From Nocardia cerradoensis NBRC 101014 (lineage in GTDB: Bacteria; Actinomycetota; Actinomycetes; Mycobacteriales; Mycobacteriaceae), in NCBI RefSeq assembly GCF_000308535.1, contig NZ_BAFW01000386.1, positions 1-54,313 of the forward strand: a stretch of DNA of 54,313 bases, read 5' to 3'. Made by a program: the position numbers and the translations under genes. Below, piece by piece: positions 33,948-41,502 of the stretch. Below the pieces are notes generated by a model. It was not told where the DNA came from, did not search any database, and saw only the letters and a program-made list of their open reading frames with translations. Position 1 is the stretch's first letter. Every line of letters begins with the position of its first letter.

Positions 33948-33952
33948 CCGGC

Positions 33953-34306
33953 TTGGAAACCCTTGTGGAACAGGCAGTATCACAGCTCGGCGCACGAGAT
34001 GCCGACGTGGTCGAGGCGCGCCTGAATCTTGCTGCGCTCCGATTCGACAGTAATGATTTCGTCGGCGCCGCCGAACTTTTCCGCACGCTCATCGACGACC
34101 TCACCGCTGAACGCGGTCCCTACGACGAGCAAGTCATGCACTGCCAGCGGCAGTTGGCCGCCTGTGATGTGCAGACGGGGGACATCGACGCCGCGCTGAC
34201 CCGATTGCGGAGATTGCACGGGCAGATGTCGGTTCGGTACGGGGAGCAGGATCGGCGCGTGGTCGATCTGGTCGACCAGATCAGGTACATCGAGCGCAGC
34301 CGGTAG
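33953..34306 (+). CDS. TPR-like C-terminal part of the split kinase
   Basis: A 117-residue helical repeat protein (VEARLNLAALRFDSNDFVGA, later VMHCQRQLAACDVQTGD and LTRLRRLHGQM) with the size and spacing of about three tetratricopeptide units. Its frame is open back to 33863, where it overlaps the kinase gene, and the only nearby start is a TTG at 33953 with no ribosome site. It is best read as the tail of the kinase made separate by a frameshift, or made by a programmed shift. TPR tails commonly recruit substrates. Confidence 0.6.
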   Translation: METLVEQAVSQLGARDADVVEARLNLAALRFDSNDFVGAAELFRTLIDDLTAERGPYDEQVMHCQRQLAACDVQTGDIDAALTRLRRLHGQMSVRYGEQDRRVVDLVDQIRYIERSR

Positions 34307-34546
34307 AGCCGCGGGCCGGACTGTGCCCGAGTGGTCGCTGTCTCTCGGTGCGCTGGCCCTGAGCTGGCAGCTGCGGTGCCGGCGAGAGCCACTGGGGTCA
34401 GTGCATCGCAGATCCGGACGCAACGCTCGGGTCGGTAGCAGACCGCGGGTTATGTTGCTCTAACCCCTTGTCGGATCCGGGCGGCGCTTGATTGAGTGGT
34501 GTGAGCCCGGATCTTTTCCGGGAGCTGCCATTGGGGAGGTAGTGGG

Positions 34547-34939
34547 ATGGATCCGGTGACGGTGATCGTCGCGGCGTTGTCCGTCGGCGCAGCGAAAGGG
34601 CTCGGAGACACGGCGTCGACAGCCGTTGCCGACGCCTACCGCGGATTGAAGAGTCTGTTGGTCAGGGTCTTCGGCGGGGACTCGAAAGCCGAGCTGGTAC
34701 TGACCGAGCACGAGTCGGACCCGGATACGTGGCAGGCGCCAATGACCAAGCTGCTCACCGACACCGGTGCGGTCGTGGACGAGCAGGTGCTGGCTGCGGC
34801 CCGGAAGGTGCTTGAGTTGGCCGATTCCTCGGGCAGTCGAGCAGGCAAGTACGTGATCGATGTGCGTGGGGCTAATATCGGTGCCATCGGCGACAGGAAT
34901 CAGCAGTACAACGTCTTCGGTTCTCGATCGGGCGACTGA
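34547..34939 (+). CDS. Bell-like protein with C-terminal amyloid-signalling motif
   Basis: A 130-residue protein. Residues 1-95 are predicted all-helical with a hydrophobic N-terminus (MDPVTVIVAALSVGAAKGLG), like the Bell domain, the bacterial counterpart of HeLo-type pore-forming domains. After a short Ser/Gly linker, residues 101-124 (KYVIDVRGANIGAIGDRNQQ and onward) match the RHIM-like bacterial amyloid signalling motifs that end such effectors. In known examples the motif is templated by a matching motif on a receptor and the helical domain then damages the membrane. The start ATG at 34547 follows GGGGAGG. The next gene carries the matching motif. Confidence 0.7.
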   Translation: MDPVTVIVAALSVGAAKGLGDTASTAVADAYRGLKSLLVRVFGGDSKAELVLTEHESDPDTWQAPMTKLLTDTGAVVDEQVLAAARKVLELADSSGSRAGKYVIDVRGANIGAIGDRNQQYNVFGSRSGD

Positions 34940-34950
34940 CCCGGGTCTCG

Positions 34951-35952
34951 GTGATCGAAATGTGGTTTCGAGGTCGTCACGCGCACGGGAAGGACGACCG
35001 GGCCAATGCCAGAATTGTTGCTGGAAATGCGAATATCGGCGCCGTCGGAGACGGCAATACACAAACGAATTTTTATTTCGATCTCACCGGTTCGGCGCGG
35101 GCCGGTTCGAACCGGAAACTTCCCCGGAGCGCACGGTGGGCGTCCCTGGCCTTCGTCACCGTCCTGGTTGTTTTCGGAGCAATCCTTTGGAATCCCGCTG
35201 AGCCTTCGCAAGGAGAAGTCGAACCGGTCACGATCTCGGTGAGAACCGATCCGGCCCTGCAGACCGGCACCGACGGAATGTTTGCGCTTCCGAATGATGT
35301 GCCGTCGAAGCCCGCTGCGATCACACCGGCCGATATCGCGAATTTGATCAAGTCTCAGGGCGGTGCCAAAATCGATAATTATCGAGCCGAACTGATACTG
35401 GTCGGGAACAGTGACAGCACGGCTGTGGTAACCGGCCTACGCGTCCACACAGTCAGGTATGACCCCAACCCGTTGGGCGGCACCGAGATCGACGTCTCAT
35501 CACAAGGAGAGGGGCAGCCGATCCAAGGGTGCGGGTTTGTCGATCCGCAGGCCGATTCGGAAGTCGACTCCTTATCGGACCAGGTCGCATACTGTTGGGA
35601 GGGGCACGGCGGAAAGTACTTTGCCGAACATTACGTGTCACTCGGGCGAGGGGAGCCTGCTGTCTTCGATATCGAAGTCGGATGGTCGGGTGCCGATGGG
35701 CCCGCGTATCCGTCTGTGTACCGAAAAGTGCCGAATAAGGTCAGTGGGTTCGGTGACGGGTGGATCCGGCAGGCTCCGATCGGCGTGTACGAATGGGAAT
35801 TCTATGTCGACGTTACGGTAGGCGGAAAACCCAGCTCGATTGTGGTGGACGACAATGGAGCGCCGTTCAAACTGGCGACATCTGCGCCCGCTTACTCTGC
35901 TGAGTACGGCCTGAGGTACTCCACGGATGGTTCGTCCATCGCTCGCAAGTGA
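34951..35952 (+). CDS. Single-pass membrane protein with N-terminal amyloid-signalling motif
   Basis: A 333-residue protein. Residues 20-43 (ARIVAGNANIGAVGDGNTQT) repeat the motif of the preceding gene. Basic residues 52-63 precede one transmembrane helix (about 64-80), which places the motif in the cytoplasm. The remaining 250 residues are outside: beta-rich, with two cysteines (GCGF and YCWEG) and no recognised enzyme motif. The layout is that of a receptor whose outer domain could sense a ligand or envelope damage and seed the neighbouring effector. The start is GTG 34951 or ATG 34960; neither has a clear ribosome site. The assignment as receptor is inference. Confidence 0.65.
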   Translation: MIEMWFRGRHAHGKDDRANARIVAGNANIGAVGDGNTQTNFYFDLTGSARAGSNRKLPRSARWASLAFVTVLVVFGAILWNPAEPSQGEVEPVTISVRTDPALQTGTDGMFALPNDVPSKPAAITPADIANLIKSQGGAKIDNYRAELILVGNSDSTAVVTGLRVHTVRYDPNPLGGTEIDVSSQGEGQPIQGCGFVDPQADSEVDSLSDQVAYCWEGHGGKYFAEHYVSLGRGEPAVFDIEVGWSGADGPAYPSVYRKVPNKVSGFGDGWIRQAPIGVYEWEFYVDVTVGGKPSSIVVDDNGAPFKLATSAPAYSAEYGLRYSTDGSSIARK

Positions 35953-35978
35953 GCCAGGCCGCGGGGCGTCGACGAGGT

Positions 35979-36650
35979 CTACCCTCGGCCCGAAACCGTT
36001 CCCCGCGATTCGAATGCCTCCGCGAATCGCGGGTGTGCCCTGATCTGCGTCCACCCGAGATCAGCGATGGGCCTGAACGATACGAATGTCGTCGAGCGGC
36101 GGTAGAGCAGGTATGCGGCTATGAGCCCGAACAGTCCCCATCCCGGGAAGACGGCCAGTACAAGGGGCACGGGTAGGTGGGCGGAGGTCGTTGTTTGGGT
36201 GGCTGCGAGGATGACGAGGATGGCGGCGAGGCCCAGTAGAACGATCGCATGGCCGGTGTACTGGCAAAGCTGCCTTGTGCGTTTGCATTTCGTACAGATC
36301 GGCCAGGTTCCCTCGAGAACGGTGGATGGTGGGTTGACCTCGACCCATCTGAAAGTGGCGATGCGGTAGAAGCCTCGTAGCAGAAATCGAACCTCATACG
36401 CAGCGGTACGCTGTACCCATTGTTGTTCTGCGGAACGCTGGACCGTCTTCGGCCTGAAGTCGAAGTCCTTGTCGCGCTGTTCGATTGCGACTTCGCCGTG
36501 ACGGGTGCACACGTCGGGTAGCTCGTCGGCCAGTTGCAGGACGAACGTTTCCTGCGGATCGAAATCGGGGTCTTCGGCGAAGTCTTCGCGGAGGCGAATC
36601 CGCACTGCGACATCGGTTCCCGTGCGAGGTCGGGTGCTCACTCCAGTCAT
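35979..36650 (-). CDS. Hypothetical two-helix membrane protein
   Basis: A 223-residue protein with a soluble N-terminal half (about 1-115), a short CTKC/CQ cysteine patch that could bind zinc, and two transmembrane helices (HAIVLLGLAAILVILAA and VPLVLAVFPGWGLFGLIAAY). The function is not recognised. ATG 36650 is used; GGAGG abuts it, so a GTG nine bases downstream at 36641 may be the real start. It converges with the amyloid-motif receptor gene with a gap of 26 bp. Confidence 0.6.
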   Translation of the reverse strand: MTGVSTRPRTGTDVAVRIRLREDFAEDPDFDPQETFVLQLADELPDVCTRHGEVAIEQRDKDFDFRPKTVQRSAEQQWVQRTAAYEVRFLLRGFYRIATFRWVEVNPPSTVLEGTWPICTKCKRTRQLCQYTGHAIVLLGLAAILVILAATQTTTSAHLPVPLVLAVFPGWGLFGLIAAYLLYRRSTTFVSFRPIADLGWTQIRAHPRFAEAFESRGTVSGRG

Positions 36651-37067
36651 CCTCCGTTGCGTCGCGGTTGGAAACAACTCTCTGTCCGATTTCTCGGGTG
36701 TGGGCCCTTCTGAGCACGTGGCCTGGGCCCGCCGGGTGGGTGTCATCCGCTGCACGATCGAACTGCGGCAACGGCGACACATCTGACGAGTGGCCGGGAA
36801 CCCGTGCCGTTTGGAGGTCGGGCGGCTGTCTGCACCGTAGTTGGGTCTTGCCCCGGCATCGGTGCCAGCGCCGCACGTGTCACCCCACAGTTCGATCCCG
36901 ATCCCATACCTGGGTATGACATGAAACGAGAACCCTGCCAATAGCTTTGGTGTATCGAAGTTGCCACACCGACCCACCACGCTGAGTAGTGCCCGCCGGA
37001 TCTCCAGTCGAGACGGGCATCGAGGGCGGGCTGAGGTGGTATCCGCGCCTGGCTCTCAGGGAGAACT
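36651..37067. other. Gap upstream of desaturase with a short dyad
   Basis: No gene is supported between the divergent starts at 36650 and 37068. The only clear structure is CATACC (36905-36910) and GGTATG (36913-36918), a 14-bp dyad about 150 bp before the desaturase start that could be an operator. Confidence 0.4.
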
Positions 37068-38159
37068 ATGACGACACCGGCCTTGGTTCCACACTCACGC
37101 CCGCGGCGCACCGGAGCCGACGGTGATTACGCCCGACTACTGCGTCGTGTGTCCGACGCGGGCTTGATGGACCGCCGTCCCGGCTACTACGTCATCCGGC
37201 TCAGCCTCGTGGGGGTTGCCTTCGTGGCCGGCTTGGTGGCGTTCGTTCTGGTCGGCGACTCGTGGTGGACGCTGATGGTCGCGGCGTTCATGGCCGTCAC
37301 GTTCGCTCAGGTCGCGCTCGTTATGCATGATGTCGCACATCGTCAGGTCTTTCGGCTTCGGCGTCCCACCGAGATCTTGGGTCGGGTTGTCGGGAATGCG
37401 GGTATCGGGCTGGGGTACGGGTGGTGGCAGGACAAGCACACTCGGCATCACGCCAACCCGAATCATGAGGAGCTCGATCCCGATGTCGCGCCCGACATTC
37501 TGGTGTGGTCGCAGCGGCAGGCGCGCGATAGTCGTGGGCTGCCTCGGCTGATCGGGCGGGCGCAGGCGTTTCTGTTCTTCCCGCTGCTCCTGTTGGAGGG
37601 GCTGAATTTGCACGTAGCCGGGGTGCGTGCGCTTCGGAACCGGGCAGCCAAACATCGCCTGTTGGAGGGGGCGCTGCTCCTCGGCCACTTCGTTGTATAT
37701 CTGGGCGCACTGTTCGCAATTCTGCCCGCCGACAAAGCTTTTGCGTTCTTCGCTGTGCATCAGGCGCTGTTCGGTCTCTACATGGGGTGCATCTTCGCGC
37801 CGAACCACAAAGGGATGCCGACTTTCACTGGGGACGACCGGCCCGACTACCTGCGTCGGCAGGTGCTGACCTCGCGCAATGTACGTGGCGGCGCGTTGAC
37901 CGATATCGCCCTCGGCGGGCTGAACTATCAGATCGAGCACCACTTGTTCCCGAGCATGCCTACTCCGAACTTGCGGCATGCCCAAGTCATCGTTCGCGAG
38001 TACTGTGCCGAAATCGGCGTGCCGTATCACGAGACCGGGCTGGTCGCCTCGTACCGCGAGGCGCTGAGGCACCTGCATGATGTCGGTGTGCCGTTGCGTG
38101 CCGGAGGTCCACGCCAGGCACGGGATGAACCGATCGACGGGTCTACAGCGGGACGCTAG
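37068..38159 (+). CDS. Membrane fatty acid (acyl-CoA) desaturase
   Basis: A 363-residue di-iron membrane desaturase. The three histidine boxes are HDVAH (87-91), HTRHH (124-128) and QIEHH (288-292); the last, with Gln, is typical of front-end/acyl-CoA desaturases such as mycobacterial DesA3. Hydrophobic pairs lie at about 43-85 and 165-240. It introduces a double bond into acyl chains at the membrane using an electron donor not encoded here. AGGGAG precedes the ATG by six bases. A hairpin at 38197-38213 follows. Confidence 0.88.
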   Translation: MTTPALVPHSRPRRTGADGDYARLLRRVSDAGLMDRRPGYYVIRLSLVGVAFVAGLVAFVLVGDSWWTLMVAAFMAVTFAQVALVMHDVAHRQVFRLRRPTEILGRVVGNAGIGLGYGWWQDKHTRHHANPNHEELDPDVAPDILVWSQRQARDSRGLPRLIGRAQAFLFFPLLLLEGLNLHVAGVRALRNRAAKHRLLEGALLLGHFVVYLGALFAILPADKAFAFFAVHQALFGLYMGCIFAPNHKGMPTFTGDDRPDYLRRQVLTSRNVRGGALTDIALGGLNYQIEHHLFPSMPTPNLRHAQVIVREYCAEIGVPYHETGLVASYREALRHLHDVGVPLRAGGPRQARDEPIDGSTAGR

Positions 38160-38196
38160 GCCGATTCGAACGCCCGTCCCTTAGCGCTACGTCCTC

Positions 38197-38213
38197 GCCT
38201 CACCGCGTGAGGC
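38197..38213 (+). terminator. Hairpin after desaturase gene
   Basis: GCCTCAC pairs perfectly with GTGAGGC around the loop CGC, 37 bp past the desaturase stop. There is no T-run, as is usual in this group. Confidence 0.5.
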
Positions 38214-38338
38214 ACCCGCAGCACGGCACCTAGCGACACCGCGTCACGGCGCTAAGTCAGCGGAGCTGTGCTGCCACGGAGAAGTGGTCGTGTCCTCCAT
38301 CCACAGCATCGAGCAGCGAGGGAGGGGTGTGAACTGAT

Positions 38339-38394
38339 CGTGCAAACCTCGCCGAATTTTGCAGTTTTCTCGCATTCTCGTCGAGGTTTGCACG
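38339..38394. promoter_or_regulatory. Perfect 13-bp inverted repeat
   Basis: CGTGCAAACCTCG (38339-38351) and its complement (38382-38394) are separated by 30 bases of AT-richer sequence. It lies 140 bp upstream of the PPOX/F420-type gene and may be an operator pair or fold in a 5' leader. Confidence 0.5.
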
Positions 38395-38533
38395 GAAAAT
38401 TCAGCCCCAATGCCCAGCCGGCACCGCGCGGGCCGCGTTCCAGCCAACTTCGTGAAGTCGCCACCGTTCGCGCTATCCACCAAGCGCACAATGGGCCGTG
38501 CGAGGATCGGAGCATCCAACCACGGGAGATGTG

Positions 38534-38977
38534 ATGACCACACTGGAACAGGCGGTGGAACTCGGTCGCGCCGAGAAGGGGCTTGCCGTCGTCTCCACCC
38601 TCAGATCCGATCAGACCATTCAGTCGACGCTGGTCAATGTCGGGTTGTTGGCTCATCCGTCGACGGGTGCGCCGGTTCTGGGGTTCGTGACCTACGGCAA
38701 GGTGAAGCTCGCGAATCTCCGCGTTCGGCCGCAGGTGAGCGCCACCTTCCGGCAAGGGTGGGCGTGGGCGACGGTGGAGGGGCGGGGGCAGATCGTCGGA
38801 CCCGACGATCCGCAGCCGTGGATCGACGCCGAGGGGTTGCGCCGGCTGCTGCGTGATGTGTTCACGGCCGCCGGCGGTGAACACGACGACTGGGATGAGT
38901 ACGACCGCGTGATGGCGGCGGAGCGCCGCGCGGCGGTCCTGGTCGAACCGACCCGGGTGTACAGCAACGGCAGCTAG
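38534..38977 (+). CDS. PPOX-class F420-dependent oxidoreductase-like protein
   Basis: A 147-residue split-barrel flavin- or F420-binding protein of the pyridoxamine 5'-phosphate oxidase superfamily. Recognisable parts are GLAVVSTLRSDQTIQSTLVN at the start, GFVTYGKVKLANLRVRPQVS in the core and TVEGRGQIVG. This form is common in F420-making actinomycetes, where such enzymes reduce diverse substrates. GGGAG lies seven bases before the ATG. It is 22 bp upstream of the haloalkane dehalogenase and is probably cotranscribed. The substrate is unknown. Confidence 0.8.
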   Translation: MTTLEQAVELGRAEKGLAVVSTLRSDQTIQSTLVNVGLLAHPSTGAPVLGFVTYGKVKLANLRVRPQVSATFRQGWAWATVEGRGQIVGPDDPQPWIDAEGLRRLLRDVFTAAGGEHDDWDEYDRVMAAERRAAVLVEPTRVYSNGS

Positions 38978-38999
38978 TTTCGACGAAAGGGATTGGGCC

Positions 39000-39926
39000 A
39001 TGCGGATACTGAGAACGCCCGACGAGCGCTTCGTGGGACTGCCCGACTTCCCGTTCGAACCGCATTACGTCGAAGTGCCGGCGGGTGACGAGACCACGTT
39101 GCGGGTGCACTACCTCGATGAAGGGCCGCCCGAGGGTGAGGTCGTGCTGCTGTTGCACGGTGAACCGTCGTGGTCGTATCTGTATCGGCGGATGATTCCG
39201 GTCCTGGTCTCGGCGGGGCTACGGGCGGTCGCGATCGATCTCGTCGGATTCGGCCGCAGTGACAAGCCGGCGGACCGCGCCGACTACACCTATCAGGCGC
39301 ATGTCGACTGGACCTGGGCGGCGATCGAAGCCATCGGCCTCGACCGAATCACTCTCGTATGCCAGGACTGGGGCGGATTGATCGGGCTGCGCCTGGTCGG
39401 TGAACATCCAGAGCGTTTCGCGCGCGTGGTCGCGGCGAATACGTTCTTGCCGACCGGTGATCGCCATCCCGGCGAGGCGTTCCTCGCCTGGCAGCGCTTC
39501 AGCCAGGACACCCCCGACTTCCGAGCCGGGAAGATCGTCAACGGCGCCTGCCAGACCGAGCTCTCTCCCGAGGTGATCGCCGCCTACGACGCTCCCTTCC
39601 CCGACGACACCTACACGCAGGGCGCCCGCCAGTTCCCGCTCCTGGTTCCGACCAGTCCGGACGATCCTGCAGCGCCCGCGAACCGAGCCGCGTGGGCAGT
39701 CCTGGAGACGTTCGAGCGACCGTTTCTGTGCGCGTTCTCGGACTCGGATCCGATCACGCGCGGCGGCGACAAGGTGCTGTCGTCGAAAATCCTTGGCGCC
39801 GCGGCCCATTCGCCGGTGACTATCACCTCGGCCGGGCATTTCCTGCAGGAGGACAAGGGCGAAGAACTCGCTGCGGTCGTCGTCGACTTCGTCCGTGCGA
39901 CGCCGCTGGACAAGTCGCCTGCTTGA
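39000..39926 (+). CDS. Haloalkane dehalogenase (alpha/beta hydrolase)
   Basis: A 308-residue alpha/beta hydrolase with haloalkane dehalogenase hallmarks: HGEPSWSYLYR (53-63) for the oxyanion hole, nucleophile Asp123 next to Trp124 in CQDWGG, acid Asp250 in the SDSDP segment, and His280 in GHFLQED. This order matches the DhlA-like subfamily. It hydrolyses carbon-halogen bonds of haloalkanes to alcohols, although the natural substrate in soil actinomycetes is often unclear. GAAAGGGA precedes the ATG. It shares an operon with the F420/PPOX-type gene. Confidence 0.87.
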   Translation: MRILRTPDERFVGLPDFPFEPHYVEVPAGDETTLRVHYLDEGPPEGEVVLLLHGEPSWSYLYRRMIPVLVSAGLRAVAIDLVGFGRSDKPADRADYTYQAHVDWTWAAIEAIGLDRITLVCQDWGGLIGLRLVGEHPERFARVVAANTFLPTGDRHPGEAFLAWQRFSQDTPDFRAGKIVNGACQTELSPEVIAAYDAPFPDDTYTQGARQFPLLVPTSPDDPAAPANRAAWAVLETFERPFLCAFSDSDPITRGGDKVLSSKILGAAAHSPVTITSAGHFLQEDKGEELAAVVVDFVRATPLDKSPA

Positions 39927-40489
39927 GGTAGCGGGATCGGTGGCGTACCCGACTCGACCGCTGCCGCTGTCCGCTTGCAACCGATGGCCGCGGTCGGGGC
40001 GCCGGGCTCGTCTACTGGCGTGCGGTGCAGTCGCAGGACATCGCATTGCCGGGATAGACCTCGAGCGTGCTGGTGCCCGAGCTGTGCGATCGCGTCGATG
40101 CCATCGACGAAAAGCGCTGGCCGACACAACCGTACGAGGTTGATGCCGGTGGGATGCGAGTCCTGCGCCTCTGCGGTCGTCGAAACGCGCCATGAACGAT
40201 GCGTTCCATCCTAGGTTCGGCCGAAGACGACGCGGGCCGAAACCGATTGCGCCGCACACGATCCGGGCAAACTGCCGACCGCCGCGCGATCCGGCTGGCG
40301 GTGTACCTTCGCATGCCGGAGGAGGTGGCGGCATTGCGGCGCGGAAACCGGTTCTGACCCGGTCCCCCGAACGGCTCGCCACATCCGGCGACCCCCGGGT
40401 CGACCGGCTGAGGACTCACACCCTCGCGGCCGCCAGCGCGCCTGCTCGATCCGCGATCGGCGTCGAACCGACGACCCCGGCCGTGCGTT

Positions 40490-40619
40490 CCGTGGGACCG
40501 TGTGGACCCAGGGCCGTGCTGTCCGTGGGACCCGTGTCGAGTCCAGTCACGCAGTCCGCGGGACTGTGTCGACCCCGGACGCACAGTCGGTGGGACTGTG
40601 TCGAGCCCGATCGCACAGT
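40490..40619. repeat. Four imperfect 32-33 bp tandem repeats with internal dyads
   Basis: Units begin at 40490, 40523, 40556 and 40588, each starting CCGTGGGAC or a close variant. The last two contain GACTGTG and CACAGTC as a dyad around a GTCGA-containing core. They end about 110 bp before the XRE promoter. There are no unique spacers, so it is not a CRISPR array. Confidence 0.7.
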
Positions 40620-40726
40620 CCGCAGGGCAGATCGATCGACCGGGCCGCATCCCACCAGATCCGGACGGTGTCCGAGCCGCGGTCGTTCGGCCTGCACACG
40701 ATCCGAGGCGGAAAAGACAAGTTTCC

Positions 40727-40756
40727 TTGACATCAGATGTCAAACATCCTTAACAT
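40727..40756 (+). promoter_or_regulatory. XRE gene promoter overlapped by a palindrome
   Basis: TTGACA (40727-40732) and TAACAT (40751-40756) form a -35/-10 pair with an 18-bp spacer. The -35 lies within a perfect palindrome, TTGACATC A GATGTCAA (40727-40743). Transcription would start at about 40763, next to the GTG at 40764, so the message is probably leaderless. The palindrome is a natural autoregulatory operator. Confidence 0.65.
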
Positions 40757-40763
40757 TTGTTTC

Positions 40764-41018
40764 GTGGTCGGCGATCAGCAGGAGCATCGGGTACGTACGC
40801 GGCGGCGCGAGTGCAGGATGACCCAGGCGCAGTTGGCGACGACGGTCGGCGTCAGCCGGCAGACCGTGATCTCGATCGAACAGGGCGACTACGCGCCGAG
40901 TGTCTATCTCGCATTGCGGATCGCTCGTGCCCTGGGAACGACGGTGGAAGACATTTTCTGGACCGAGGATCTGGAGGGGACATGGCCAAAACCACTGCAT
41001 TCGAAGACATCTTCCTAG
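40764..41018 (+). CDS. Small XRE-family HTH regulator
   Basis: An 84-residue Cro/C1-type regulator, almost entirely helix-turn-helix (RMTQAQLATTVGVSRQTVIS, then EQGDYAPSVYLALRIARALG), of the short class usually paired with a membrane protein. GTG 40764 is chosen because it coincides with the expected transcription start; an in-frame ATG at 40737 would lie inside the promoter. Its 3' end overlaps the next gene by 37 bp, and the pair is surely one transcript. Confidence 0.82.
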   Translation: MVGDQQEHRVRTRRRECRMTQAQLATTVGVSRQTVISIEQGDYAPSVYLALRIARALGTTVEDIFWTEDLEGTWPKPLHSKTSS

Positions 41019-41479
41019 CGCCCGACGAGCCGGCCTGGGGAGACGAGCGTGCTCGCGAGGAGTTCTACCGGGGCTCGACCATGGCGCTGTGCGCGACGAT
41101 CTACGGCTGCTATGCGATCGCGATCGTCGCCGCGGCGATGGATGCCAAGTGGGTATCGCTCCTGATCTTCGTGTTACCCAGCCTTACATCGCTGCTGCTG
41201 CTCCGCTATTGCGCACGACGCGGCATCGATATGGGAACCCTGCTGAAAAACTTTCCGCTGCGGCGCAAACGGATTGCCTATGCCACGACGTATCCATTGA
41301 TCGCCGCATGGCTGATCGTTTTCCTGTGGCGCACGTTGCCGTCGGATTCGTTGCCGCAGAGTCTGTTGGGCGCGGTGGTGGGTGGTGCGATCGGAGCGGG
41401 AGTCGCTGTAGTCATCGGCACACTCTTTCGACGCCGCTCCGCAGCGGAGAATCTGCCCGAGGACGACAGCTTCGACTAG
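40982..41479 (+). CDS. Membrane protein paired with XRE regulator
   Basis: A 165-residue integral membrane protein with four hydrophobic segments (about 33-53, 58-75, 98-117 and 127-148) and short charged tails. The function is unknown. Similar proteins are commonly encoded behind short XRE regulators and may transmit or relieve repression. GGAGGGG precedes the ATG, which lies inside the end of the regulator gene in another frame. Confidence 0.7.
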   Translation: MAKTTAFEDIFLAPDEPAWGDERAREEFYRGSTMALCATIYGCYAIAIVAAAMDAKWVSLLIFVLPSLTSLLLLRYCARRGIDMGTLLKNFPLRRKRIAYATTYPLIAAWLIVFLWRTLPSDSLPQSLLGAVVGGAIGAGVAVVIGTLFRRRSAAENLPEDDSFD

Positions 41480-41502
41480 CGATCCGTCCGGAGCTGCGGC
41501 TG

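Larger units (their letters stand above)
38160..38533. other. Gap between desaturase and oxidoreductase genes
   Basis: No gene is supported. It holds the hairpin at 38197-38213 and the long perfect inverted repeat at 38339-38394, both annotated separately. Confidence 0.5.
39927..40763. other. Long non-coding stretch before XRE regulator
   Basis: About 840 bp with no supported gene; open frames here have no homology signals or ribosome sites. The end holds the four-copy 32-33 bp tandem repeat (40490-40619) and the XRE promoter/operator (40727-40756). The first 450 bp show nothing I can name. Confidence 0.5.

Noticed and set aside
40490..40619. CRISPR array
   Set aside because: Units are contiguous and imperfect, with no spacers and no Cas genes in the window.
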